From CAYPZU01 sp964415395 (GTDB lineage: Bacteria > Chlamydiota > Chlamydiia > Chlamydiales > SM23-39), in contig CAYPZU010000001.1 of assembly GCA_964415395.1 (NCBI GenBank), forward strand, positions 1-64,000: a stretch of DNA of 64,000 nt. The letters run 5' to 3'. Position numbers and translations under genes: made by a program. Positions within the stretch are counted from its first letter, which is position 1; every line of letters starts with the position of its first letter. Positions 26,066 through 33,209 of this stretch are shown piece by piece. The notes under the pieces were generated by a model. That model worked only from the letters and a program-made list of their open reading frames with translations, did not search any database and was not told where the DNA came from.

Positions 26066-26653
26066 ATGGTTCAGCCAATCCAAAACAATCAGGCGGGCGT
26101 TCTCATGCGCCCTGCAGAAACGCGCCGCTTCCCCGAGGGGGCGGCCGCAACCGCGCAAGTCATAGCAAAACTCGCTGCTGTTGTGATCACATCGGTCATT
26201 GCGTTCGTAACGCTCCCCTGGCAGACCGCAGCAATCGGATCCCTTGGCGCCGCCGCTCTCCTTTTCCTCTGCTACAAGCGACCCAGAGAAGAAGGTCCGC
26301 GCATTCCTGCAGGCGGAGTCCTCGTCCTCCCTCAGCCAGCTCCCGCCCGCTGGTACCAGCGGGTCAACTTCGGCGACTTTTTCCCGCGCCGCCGATTCGT
26401 AGCCGACCCGCGCCCCCACGAACCGGTTGGGCTCGGCCAATTTAACGAACCTCCCCGCGACGTTCCGTACCGGCCCCACGCTCCGCGCAATCTTGGCGGA
26501 GAGCAGGCGTTTGAATTCGCAGCGCGCCGCGGCGGCGGTGGAGGCGGCGGAGGCGGAGGGGTTCCTAATATCCCCCCGGCGATAAGACCTCCAGTTCGCG
26601 GAATCGGCGGCGAGAGAGAAGTAGTCGGCCGCCCAGCCGATGGAAGAAGGTAA
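26066..26653 (+). CDS. Inc-like protein with proline- and glycine-rich tail
   Basis: This 195-residue protein lies 8 bp after copy 2 of the double-repeat gene. A two-lobed hydrophobic segment at about 27-72 (VIAKLAAVVITSVIAFVTL, then WQTAAIGSLGAAALLFLCY) is followed by a long basic, proline-rich region. A run of about ten glycines at 150-162 comes next, then a PNIPPAIRPPVRGIGGERE tail. The arrangement (short N-terminus, two close membrane segments, long unstructured tail) matches Inc proteins and the gene at 22942, although the tail sequences are not alike. The glycine run comes from a GGC/GGA repeat that could vary in length by slippage. Confidence 0.6.
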   Translation: MVQPIQNNQAGVLMRPAETRRFPEGAAATAQVIAKLAAVVITSVIAFVTLPWQTAAIGSLGAAALLFLCYKRPREEGPRIPAGGVLVLPQPAPARWYQRVNFGDFFPRRRFVADPRPHEPVGLGQFNEPPRDVPYRPHAPRNLGGEQAFEFAARRGGGGGGGGGGVPNIPPAIRPPVRGIGGEREVVGRPADGRR

Positions 26654-26701
26654 GCCGCCAACCAACGGCTTTACCGAACAAACTCAATCAGGAGAAATAC
26701 C

Positions 26702-27091
26702 ATGTCTGTACCAGCTCCCACAGGACGGGACCCAAACGTTCAGCAGCCGCGCCGCGCCGCGCCGCGGCCGCCCAGCCGCCTACCGGGCGGACAAGTCGTA
26801 GTCGTCAGGCCGGGCAGCCTGCCTCCGATCATCGCCCCATTCGGCGCACCAGCGGCTCCCCCTGCACCGCCTATAAACCCCGCCCAACTGGCCCAGGCGA
26901 ATGCACAACAGCCTCGTGAAGTGGTAGGGCCTCCGGTACCGCCGCTGCCAGTTCCCGCTCAGCAGGCGCGGCTCGCCCCTTTGCCCGGGCGCGTGCAAGG
27001 GGTAGTCCATCCGGCTCTCCGGCAATTGCCCGGAGGCCCGCCTCCCGGCAGGCAGCAGGAGCGGGAACCCGTAGGCCATAAAAAAGTATGA
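26702..27091 (+). CDS. Proline-rich low-complexity protein
   Basis: This 129-residue protein has a strong ribosome binding site (AGGAGAAATACC) before its ATG. About a quarter of the residues are proline, with many Ala, Arg and Gln (RRAAPRPPSRLPGG; PAAPPAPPINPAQLAQANAQ; PPVPPLPVPAQQ). There is no hydrophobic segment, no signal peptide and no known domain. It is probably intrinsically disordered. It lies between the Inc-like gene and the zinc-ribbon gene, overlapping the latter by 4 bp. Base composition is high in G+C because of the Pro/Ala/Arg codons. It could be a scaffold or a secreted ligand for proline-binding host domains; this is speculative. Confidence 0.55.
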   Translation: MSVPAPTGRDPNVQQPRRAAPRPPSRLPGGQVVVVRPGSLPPIIAPFGAPAAPPAPPINPAQLAQANAQQPREVVGPPVPPLPVPAQQARLAPLPGRVQGVVHPALRQLPGGPPPGRQQEREPVGHKKV

Positions 27092-27408
27092 TCGTTTGCT
27101 GGAAATGCAAAAAGATCGTCAGCGAGGAATCCGTGAAAATCGGGTTCCGCGCATCCTGCCCGCACTGCAGCAGCGACTTGCACGTCTGCGTCAACTGCCG
27201 CTATTATTCGCCAGGCAAACCGAATGACTGTTCCGTTCCCGGCACCGACTCCGTGCGAGACCGGGAAGCCTCCAATCTGTGCGAAGAGTTCAGGCTCAAA
27301 ACACCCGAAACTCCCTGCTCAAGCAAAACAAATCCGCTTTTCGGCGATGACTCTCCTCCTAAAAAACGGGATTTCAACTCCCTCTTTAAAGACGAAGAAG
27401 AAACATGA
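27088..27408 (+). CDS. Zinc-ribbon protein with conserved CxxC pairs
   Basis: This 106-residue protein contains CWKCKK (CxxC at 4-7), CPHCSSDLHVCVNCRYYSPG (two CxxC pairs), CSVPGTD and a final Cys in NLCEEFRL. The pattern DLHVCxNCxYYxPGxPNxC followed by xxxDxVxDREAxNxCxEF marks a conserved small bacterial family without assigned function. It would bind one or two zinc ions and may contact nucleic acid or another protein. The acidic tail ends FKDEEET. It overlaps both neighbours by 4 bp, so it is co-translated with the genes at 26702 and 27405. Confidence 0.75.
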   Translation: MIVCWKCKKIVSEESVKIGFRASCPHCSSDLHVCVNCRYYSPGKPNDCSVPGTDSVRDREASNLCEEFRLKTPETPCSSKTNPLFGDDSPPKKRDFNSLFKDEEET

Positions 27409-27881
27409 GCGCTCAAGGACTTCACTTTAAGCTCTTTTTTTCCAATCCGGCCTCGACCCCCTTCGACGAGAAAGATTTTTCTGAATTTCAGACATTCGTC
27501 GAAACGTACGCCTCCCCCAACTCGATGCGATTGGCGGGTCCCGGCAATTTCATCTACGCCCTGCAGAAAGCGGTTCAGTTCCAGGCTCATCTCAAGTTCT
27601 TCGAATCGCAGCGGGCCGCAGCGCAGGAGTCAGCCCGCGCGGCCTATCAAAACCTGGAAAGACAGAGCCGGCCCGCAAATGAGCCTTCCGATCTGCTGGC
27701 CAAACTATCACTTTCGGAACCTGGAGACAACCCCGTCTTCAGAGCCTACCGCGAAGCCATCGGAACACTTCAACATCTTGAAGGGAACATCGCCCGCATC
27801 TCGAAAGCTCTCTCCGCTTTTCAAATCATTTGCTCCCGTCTCGGGATCGAGCCGCATAATGTCGAAGCAAAGATGGATTAG
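27405..27881 (+). CDS. Hypothetical helical protein
   Basis: This 158-residue soluble protein begins with LHFKLFFSNPASTPFDEKDF and continues with mostly helical, Ala/Gln/Glu-rich sequence (QFQAHLKFFESQRAAAQESARAA; HLEGNIARISKALSAFQIIC) consistent with two coiled-coil hairpins. I recognise no family. It overlaps the zinc-ribbon gene by 4 bp and the following secreted-protein gene by 23 bp, so it belongs to the same transcription unit. A chaperone-like role for a neighbouring secreted protein is possible on size and position, but nothing in the sequence proves it. Confidence 0.65.
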   Translation: MSAQGLHFKLFFSNPASTPFDEKDFSEFQTFVETYASPNSMRLAGPGNFIYALQKAVQFQAHLKFFESQRAAAQESARAAYQNLERQSRPANEPSDLLAKLSLSEPGDNPVFRAYREAIGTLQHLEGNIARISKALSAFQIICSRLGIEPHNVEAKMD

Positions 27882-28592
27882 CCTTTTTCTTCTGGCCGCG
27901 CTCCCGCTCTGCGCCCAGATCACCCGCCTGCCGGATGAATTCACAATCACCGAACGGGTTTTTGCGCTGCCGGCCACCTTCGATCTCGAAACCGAACTCG
28001 GCCCGTTCGCCAAAGCCCGCAAACGGTTTTTCTCCCTCACGNNNNNNNNNNCGACATCGAAGACGCGAACCAAAACCCGATCGCCTCGGCCCGCGCCCGC
28101 TTTTTCGCCTGGACCACCGTCGCCGACGTCCTCGACGGAGCCGGCGCCAAAATCGGCTGGCTCGAAGAAGAGTATTTCAAAATCATCCCCTGGGCCGAAT
28201 ACCGCGTCTATAATTGCCAGGATCAGCTCACAGCTCTCGCCCGGATGAATTTCTGGGGAACCAAATTCCGGATCTACCATCCCGACCGCCCCGACGAGAT
28301 CTATGCCGTCATCAGCCGCCCCTTCATCCGCCTCTTCCGCGACAGATGGACGGTCCGGATCTTCAACACCGAGATCTTTGAAAGCGGCCGCATCGATCCG
28401 CGCCTGCTCATGATGCTCGCCGTCTACCAGACCGACAAAGATGAACGGGACAAACTGCGCGGCGAAATCTTCGACCAGCTTCTCCGCGAAGCGGAAGAAT
28501 TCGGCGGAACCCGCTCAAAAAGAACTTACTCACAAAATCATATCGAAGAAGATATTAAAGAATATAATGACTTTTATTACCAATTGAACTGA
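27859..28592 (+). CDS. Secreted LURP/tubby-like domain protein, interrupted by an assembly gap
   Basis: Two pieces belong to one gene. The first starts at the ATG at 27859 with a signal peptide (MSKQRWISLFLLAALPLCAQ) and runs into the Ns at 28042-28051. The second resumes in another frame (DIEDANQNPIASARARFF) and ends at 28592. The frame change is explained by the arbitrary length of the N run. The order of elements (ALPATFDLETELGPFAKARKRF, DIEDANQNPIASARA, GWLEEEYFKIIPWAEYRVY, MNFWGTKFRIYHP, IDPRLLMMLAVYQTD) resembles the scramblase/LURP-one/tubby C-terminal fold, a 12-strand barrel around a helix. The family call is moderate; the signal peptide and the joining across the gap are well supported. 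The exact length is unknown. Confidence 0.7.
28042..28051. other. Assembly gap (10 N)
   Basis: Ten Ns of conventional, arbitrary length join two contigs inside the LURP/tubby-like gene. Coding frames on the two sides differ, so the missing sequence is not 10 bases modulo 3. Confidence 0.98.
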
Positions 28593-28612
28593 ACGCTGAC
28601 ATTAATTAAAAT
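28584..28612 (+). promoter_or_regulatory. Promoter of the phosphoinositide-kinase-like gene
   Basis: TTGAAC (28584-28589), a 17-nt spacer and TAAAAT (28607-28612); the ATG follows at 28636 with a weak AGG before it. The -35 box overlaps the end of the previous gene. Confidence 0.6.
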
Positions 28613-28635
28613 ACCCGGCAAGTGATTAGGTAATT

Positions 28636-29895
28636 ATGCGCTGCCAGGCGGTATTTTCTAAAGCTCTCGCGTTCAACTTCCTCCGTTCGCCCGCTCTCAC
28701 GTTCAAAAAATCGTTCACGCCCGCATGGGCCCTTCAGAGAGGCAAAACGCCCCGCCTCCAGAAGCTCCAGGTCCCTTCAAAAGAACCTCTGACCCACGAT
28801 TACTGGTCTTTCGGCAGCTTCTGGGGATCCGTCACTCAAAAATATTCTACCGTAGACGCCCTCTACGCCGCCCTTTCGAACCGGCTGGAAACCATTCGGA
28901 AAATCAGGGAAACGGCCCGCTCCTGGATTCAAACGACCCGGAGTTTAAGCCCCCTCTACGAAACCCTCGCCTCCTGCTCCGCCTTTTCAACCGACTCAGG
29001 AACCTACCTGATCGACGCCTCGCTCCTCTCCCCGATCGAAGACGGAATCAGCGGCTCCTACTTCCTGAAAGACAAATCAGGCCAAATCCGCTTCGTCGTC
29101 AAACCGCTCGACGAAGACATCGGGTGCATCCACAATCCCAAAGGATTCGCGACGCCATTTAAAACGAGCCCCATCCGCAGCAACATGAGCCTCTACAGCT
29201 CCGCCTTCCGCGAAGCGGCAGCCAGCCAGTTCGCGCGAACAGCGGGCATCTCCTCGATCGCTCCCCGCACGGCGCTCGCGATCCTCCAGTCAGACCGCTT
29301 CCACACCCTCGGCGACGACGTTTCCCTCACAGAGATCGCCCGCTTCAAAGAGCGGTGCGGCGACGCCGACCGGGAAAAGCTCTGCTCGGTTCAGGAATAC
29401 ATACCCAATTCCAAAACGCTCGGCGAAGCGCTTCAGGAATTCCAGGCAGCCGGACTTCTCGACGAAGAGATCGCCGCCCGGATCGACGCCTCCGACTTCG
29501 AAGAGGCCAACCTTCTCATCTGGCTCACTTACGATACCGATGCCCACGCCGGCAATTTCCTCGTCTACCCCAAGCGGATCGACGCGATCGGCAACGAGAT
29601 CCTCGGCATCAAAAAAATCGACAACGGCCTCGCCTTCCCCGAGAAAAACCAGCAGCTCCGCAACCACCTCGCCTACCTCCCCAACGCCTCGCAGACCCTC
29701 TCGGCCTCCCTCAAAGAAAAAATCGCCTCCCTCGACTGCAGCCGCCTCGAAGAACTGCTCCGCTACCACAACCTCGACGCTTCAGCTCCCGCTCTGGCGC
29801 AGCGGATCGGCAAGCTGAAAGAACTCGCCTCGCGCCCCGGAATAACGATCAGACAAATCAATTCAGAACTTTCGCAATTAGGCCATAACCGATGA
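28636..29895 (+). CDS. Phosphatidylinositol 3-/4-kinase-like protein, candidate effector
   Basis: This 419-residue protein carries the motif order of the PI3/PI4-kinase superfamily, closest in style to type II PI4-kinases. There is a glycine-loop region SGSYFLKDKSGQ (about 138-149), the ATP-binding Lys in FVVKPLDED (150-158), and NPKGF (166), then REAAASQFAR, and SVQEYIPN (about 253) at the hinge. The catalytic loop is DTDAHAGNFLVYP (299-311), and KIDNGLAFPE (325-334) matches the DHGLxFP metal-binding motif. Family members phosphorylate phosphoinositides or, in some bacterial effectors, proteins. There is no signal peptide, as expected for a type III effector. An intracellular bacterium has no evident use for its own PI kinase, so a host target is likely (inference). 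Confidence 0.75.
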   Translation: MRCQAVFSKALAFNFLRSPALTFKKSFTPAWALQRGKTPRLQKLQVPSKEPLTHDYWSFGSFWGSVTQKYSTVDALYAALSNRLETIRKIRETARSWIQTTRSLSPLYETLASCSAFSTDSGTYLIDASLLSPIEDGISGSYFLKDKSGQIRFVVKPLDEDIGCIHNPKGFATPFKTSPIRSNMSLYSSAFREAAASQFARTAGISSIAPRTALAILQSDRFHTLGDDVSLTEIARFKERCGDADREKLCSVQEYIPNSKTLGEALQEFQAAGLLDEEIAARIDASDFEEANLLIWLTYDTDAHAGNFLVYPKRIDAIGNEILGIKKIDNGLAFPEKNQQLRNHLAYLPNASQTLSASLKEKIASLDCSRLEELLRYHNLDASAPALAQRIGKLKELASRPGITIRQINSELSQLGHNR

Positions 29896-30203
29896 AACGA
29901 CAATTCCTCATTGCCAGCACAGCCGCCCTTATGGCAGCATTCACTCATGGAGAACCCATGAAGCTCGTCAACACGAAAACCGGCTACGTCATCGTCGAAT
30001 TCAACGAAGGCAAAGCCCATTTCAACGACCGGTTCCTCGAAGCGGAGATGAAAGAGACAGGGATCTGGATCCCTCCCGCTCTTGCCTCCTCGTTTGAAAA
30101 CAAAGAGACGATTTATCTCGGCGATCCGCTCTTTGAAAAAGCGTTCATCGAAGTCTACTACCCGCTCTGCATCTCTTCAATTGTCTACCAATGGCAGCAG
30201 TAA
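29892..30203 (+). CDS. Small exported hypothetical protein
   Basis: This 103-residue protein overlaps the kinase-like gene by 4 bp (ATGA) and starts with a signal peptide (MKRQFLIASTAALMAAFTHG). The mature part (KLVNTKTGYVIVEFNEG; AFIEVYYPLCISSIVYQWQQ) has no recognisable domain and one Cys. Coupling to the kinase-like gene suggests related expression. Function unknown. Confidence 0.65.
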   Translation: MKRQFLIASTAALMAAFTHGEPMKLVNTKTGYVIVEFNEGKAHFNDRFLEAEMKETGIWIPPALASSFENKETIYLGDPLFEKAFIEVYYPLCISSIVYQWQQ

Positions 30204-30221
30204 TCTGCTAGACTCCGGCTT

Positions 30222-30653
30222 ATGAAGCCAGAACTCACATTTCTCACCCCCAAGCAGGGTTCTCCCTGCCCGCTTCCCTACTTTGAAGCGCCCGTAAAAG
30301 CTGGATTCCCCTCGCCTGCCGACGACTACATGGAGCAGAAGCTCGATCTCAACGAACATCTCATCCAGCACCCGGCCGCTACTTTCTTCGTCCGCGTTGA
30401 CGGCGACTCGATGCGCGGCGCCGGCATCCAGAAAGGGGATCTCCTCATCATCGACCGCGCGCTCGAAGCCTCCAACGGCAAAATAGTGCTCGCCGTCATC
30501 AACGGGGAATTCACCGTGAAGCGGATCCGCAGAGTCCAAAACTCCCTCTTCCTCGAAGCGGAAAACCCCCACTACCCGCCGCTCCAGATCGACCCCTCTT
30601 GGGACTTCCAGGTCTGGGGCGTCGTCACCTACGTCATCCACAAAACCACCTAA
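30222..30653 (+). CDS. umuD: UmuD-like S24 peptidase, DNA polymerase V subunit
   Basis: This is the self-cleaving SOS protein that activates UmuC. The 143-residue protein has the Ser/Lys dyad at Ser63 (GDSMRGAG) and Lys100 (FTVKR), and an Ala-Gly cleavage site at 27-28 (VKAGFPSP). All three sites sit three positions later than Ser60, Lys97 and Cys24-Gly25 of Escherichia coli UmuD. The Cys to Ala change at the cleavage site is as in LexA. A possible -10 box (TAGACT, 30209-30214) lies 7 nt before the ATG with a poor -35, and I see no clear SOS box. umuC follows after 103 bp. Confidence 0.93.
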   Translation: MKPELTFLTPKQGSPCPLPYFEAPVKAGFPSPADDYMEQKLDLNEHLIQHPAATFFVRVDGDSMRGAGIQKGDLLIIDRALEASNGKIVLAVINGEFTVKRIRRVQNSLFLEAENPHYPPLQIDPSWDFQVWGVVTYVIHKTT

Positions 30654-30756
30654 AAAATACCCGCAGCGCGTCCTATCCTGCTATTCTTTCTTTTGCCTTG
30701 AAGAACTGCCCGGAGATCCTGCATACCTTGTTAGGAGGAAGCCGGAGCCAGCCCCT

Positions 30757-32007
30757 ATGTATGCACTGGTAGATTGCAATAACTTTTATGCGTCTTGCGA
30801 ACAGGTGTTCAATCCGCGCCTTGAGGAGAAGCCTCTCGTCATTTTGTCCAATAACGACGGCTGCATCATCGCCCGCTCGCAGAAAGCGAAAGATCTCGGA
30901 ATCCAGATGGGCGAACCCGCCTATCTCTACCGCGAACGGACCCGCCTCGGCGAACTCAATATGCTCTCCTCCAATTTCACTCTCTACGCCGACATGTCGC
31001 AGCGCGTCATGCAAACGCTTTCATCATTCTCCAGCGAAATGGAAATCTATTCGATCGACGAAGCCTTTTTTATCCTCGAACACGCGCCGAAGGAAAAGCT
31101 CGAACGGATCTCGAGCGAGATGCGGAAGAAGGTGAAGCAGTGGACCGGCATCCCGATCTCGATCGGCGTTGCGCCCACGAAAACGCTCGCGAAAGCGGCG
31201 AATAAGATCGCCAAAAAAGGAGACGGCGTCTTTGTTCTGGCCGAGGCGGAAGAAATTGAAGAGAGGCTCTCGCGTCTTGCCCTGGAAGACGTGTGGGGCA
31301 TCGGGAAAGCGATCAGCGCCAAACTCAAACGAAAGGGAATCTACACCGCAGCGCAGCTCACGCGCGCCGACGACGCGTGGGTGCGCAAGCTTCTGGGAGT
31401 AACCGGCTATAAAACCGTACTGGAACTGAGAGGAACGAGCTGCATCGAGCTGGAAGAAGAGGCGGCCAGAAAAAAAAGCATCGTCTGCTCCCGCTCTTTC
31501 TCCAGGAAAATCGAAGAGCTCGACTATCTGCTTGAAGCCGTCGCCTCTTTTACGACCCGCGCCGCAGAAAAACTGAGAGAGCAGAAAAGCCTCGCCGGAT
31601 TTGTCTCGGTGTTCGCGTCGACCAGCCCCTTCGAGGAGCCGTATGAATCGGGATCGTGCCACATCCAGCTCCCCTATCCAACCGCCTATACTCCCGAGCT
31701 GATTTCCCTCGCAAAAGAGGGGCTGAAGCGGCTCTTCAAAACAGGCTTCGGCTACAAGAAAGCCGGAGTGCTTTTAGGCGATTTTTCCGACAAGGGGACG
31801 GAACAGAAAGACCTCCTGGCGCAGAATCCCGGAAGCGAAAAAAAAGAGCGCGCCATGGAAATCGTCGACCGGATTAATGAAAAATATGATAAGCTCGCCC
31901 TCCGTTTCGCCGCCGAAGGGGTGGAGAAACACCCGTGGCAATCGCTCCGCGCCAATAGCTCGCCCAAATTCACCACGAGCTGGCACGAACTCTTAAAAGT
32001 AAAATAG
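30757..32007 (+). CDS. umuC: Translesion DNA polymerase V catalytic subunit UmuC (Y family)
   Basis: This 416-residue Y-family polymerase starts MYALVDCNNFYASCEQVFNP, with the first catalytic Asp, and has LSNNDGCIIARSQKAK and the second acidic site YSIDEAFF. The helix-hairpin-helix region (LEDVWGIGKAISAKLKRKGI) and a little-finger domain follow. The full UmuC length indicates an intact protein. With UmuD it would form Pol V for mutagenic lesion bypass. AGGAGG lies some 20 nt before the ATG, farther than usual. The 3' end is normal. Confidence 0.95.
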   Translation: MYALVDCNNFYASCEQVFNPRLEEKPLVILSNNDGCIIARSQKAKDLGIQMGEPAYLYRERTRLGELNMLSSNFTLYADMSQRVMQTLSSFSSEMEIYSIDEAFFILEHAPKEKLERISSEMRKKVKQWTGIPISIGVAPTKTLAKAANKIAKKGDGVFVLAEAEEIEERLSRLALEDVWGIGKAISAKLKRKGIYTAAQLTRADDAWVRKLLGVTGYKTVLELRGTSCIELEEEAARKKSIVCSRSFSRKIEELDYLLEAVASFTTRAAEKLREQKSLAGFVSVFASTSPFEEPYESGSCHIQLPYPTAYTPELISLAKEGLKRLFKTGFGYKKAGVLLGDFSDKGTEQKDLLAQNPGSEKKERAMEIVDRINEKYDKLALRFAAEGVEKHPWQSLRANSSPKFTTSWHELLKVK

Positions 32008-32063
32008 CATTTGCCTTAGAAAAAGTTTTGCCTTAGCATCCGCACTGGGAGTTTTTTTTCGTT

Positions 32064-33167
32064 ATGCTGCACCGACTTTGGGACGCTTTTGTCGACAATG
32101 CGATCGCTCTTTTCATGCCCCTTGTCTGCTCCTACTTCGCCCTCTGCAGCAACCCTTTCCTCAACATCTCTGCCGAAGACGCCGAAGGGCTTGAAAAAGC
32201 GGGCAACGTCCTGCTCGCTCCCGTCCAATACATCTGCGCCGGGAGAGAAGCGGTCCGCGGCGAGGATGGAACGTATGAATTCAGGCAGAAATACGACTAC
32301 TCCGAGTCCGTCGCCGCTAAAACAGCGCTCTCTGCGATTGCGCTCCCCCCCAGCCTCATCTTAGGAAGCGCCGTAAAAGGACTCTCCTACCTCAGCTCCT
32401 CGACCCGCGACCGCCACGCCTCGCTGAAAGAAGCTCTCAACTCCCGCCAGGTCCGGTCGAACCTCGCCGCCTACCGCGCGATGGGGATCGAGATCGGAGA
32501 CCTCGACAAAGCTGAATTCCACTGGCCCGAAGGACATGCGAGACGGCCCGGGGACCAGCGGCATCTCGAAGTCGAGAAAAAGGCGCTCGAAGATATTGCG
32601 CACCTGCTGAACGAAGCGAAAATTCCCTGGTGGGTCGATTGCGGAACCTGCCTCGGAACCTACCGCTATGGCGGAGTCATCCCGTGGGATTACGACCTCG
32701 ATGTGGCCGTCCTCCTCCCCGACTTCGACAACGTCTTCCGCGTCCTCCAGAAACTCGATCGAAAGAAATACATCGTCCAGGACTGGTCGAGCAGGGAACG
32801 GCCGAAATCGTACATCAAAGTCTACATCCGCGAAAGCGCCACGCTCATCGACGTCTACCACTTTGCGATCGATCCCAAAGCGCGCGAAATCAGCTACATT
32901 CTTGCCCTCGAAACCAACGTCTTCTTCCCCGAATGGTGGAAAATCCGCGAACGGAGATTCACCGCCCCGATCGCCTTCGACGCCGTTTTCCCCTTAAAAA
33001 AATCGGCCTTCGACGGAATCGAAGTGAACCTCCCGCAGGATCCCAAGCGCTACCTGCAGCGCTATTATGGAGAGAATCTCGCCCCCGCAAAAATCTACGA
33101 TCCCGTCACCGGCAATTACGAAAGAGACCTCTCCCATCCCTACTGGCAAAGGGCTTATGCGCATTGA
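32064..33167 (+). CDS. LicD-family nucleotidyltransferase-like protein
   Basis: This 367-residue protein has a C-terminal LicD/fukutin-type domain. ADIAHLLNEAKIPWWVDCGT (about 172-192) is followed by CLGTYRYGGVIPWDYDLDVAV with the DxD metal site at about 208-210, then IKVYIRESATLIDVYHF with a further acidic residue. LicD proteins transfer phosphocholine or related phospho-groups onto surface glycans. The N-terminal 120 residues are different: a hydrophobic stretch (ALFMPLVCSYFALCSNPFL) and a second one near 95-110, so the enzyme is probably membrane-attached. Acceptor unknown. It could decorate LPS or modify host molecules. Confidence 0.8.
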   Translation: MLHRLWDAFVDNAIALFMPLVCSYFALCSNPFLNISAEDAEGLEKAGNVLLAPVQYICAGREAVRGEDGTYEFRQKYDYSESVAAKTALSAIALPPSLILGSAVKGLSYLSSSTRDRHASLKEALNSRQVRSNLAAYRAMGIEIGDLDKAEFHWPEGHARRPGDQRHLEVEKKALEDIAHLLNEAKIPWWVDCGTCLGTYRYGGVIPWDYDLDVAVLLPDFDNVFRVLQKLDRKKYIVQDWSSRERPKSYIKVYIRESATLIDVYHFAIDPKAREISYILALETNVFFPEWWKIRERRFTAPIAFDAVFPLKKSAFDGIEVNLPQDPKRYLQRYYGENLAPAKIYDPVTGNYERDLSHPYWQRAYAH

Positions 33168-33196
33168 TTTTTCTTTCCTGTTACAAACCCCTGGCC

Positions 33197-33202
33197 TATA
33201 AT
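33197..33202 (+). promoter_or_regulatory. -10 box 7 nt before the APC permease start
   Basis: A perfect TATAAT (33197-33202) ends 7 nt before the ATG at 33210; the -35 candidate (TTTCCT, 17 nt upstream) is poor. No Shine-Dalgarno sequence lies between the box and the ATG, which indicates a leaderless transcript. Confidence 0.5.
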
Positions 33203-33209
33203 ATTCCCC

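Noticed and set aside
32010..32036. Direct repeat TTTGCCTTAG twice between umuC and the LicD gene
   Set aside because: Only 10 bp, two copies, and no symmetry or known operator; could be chance.
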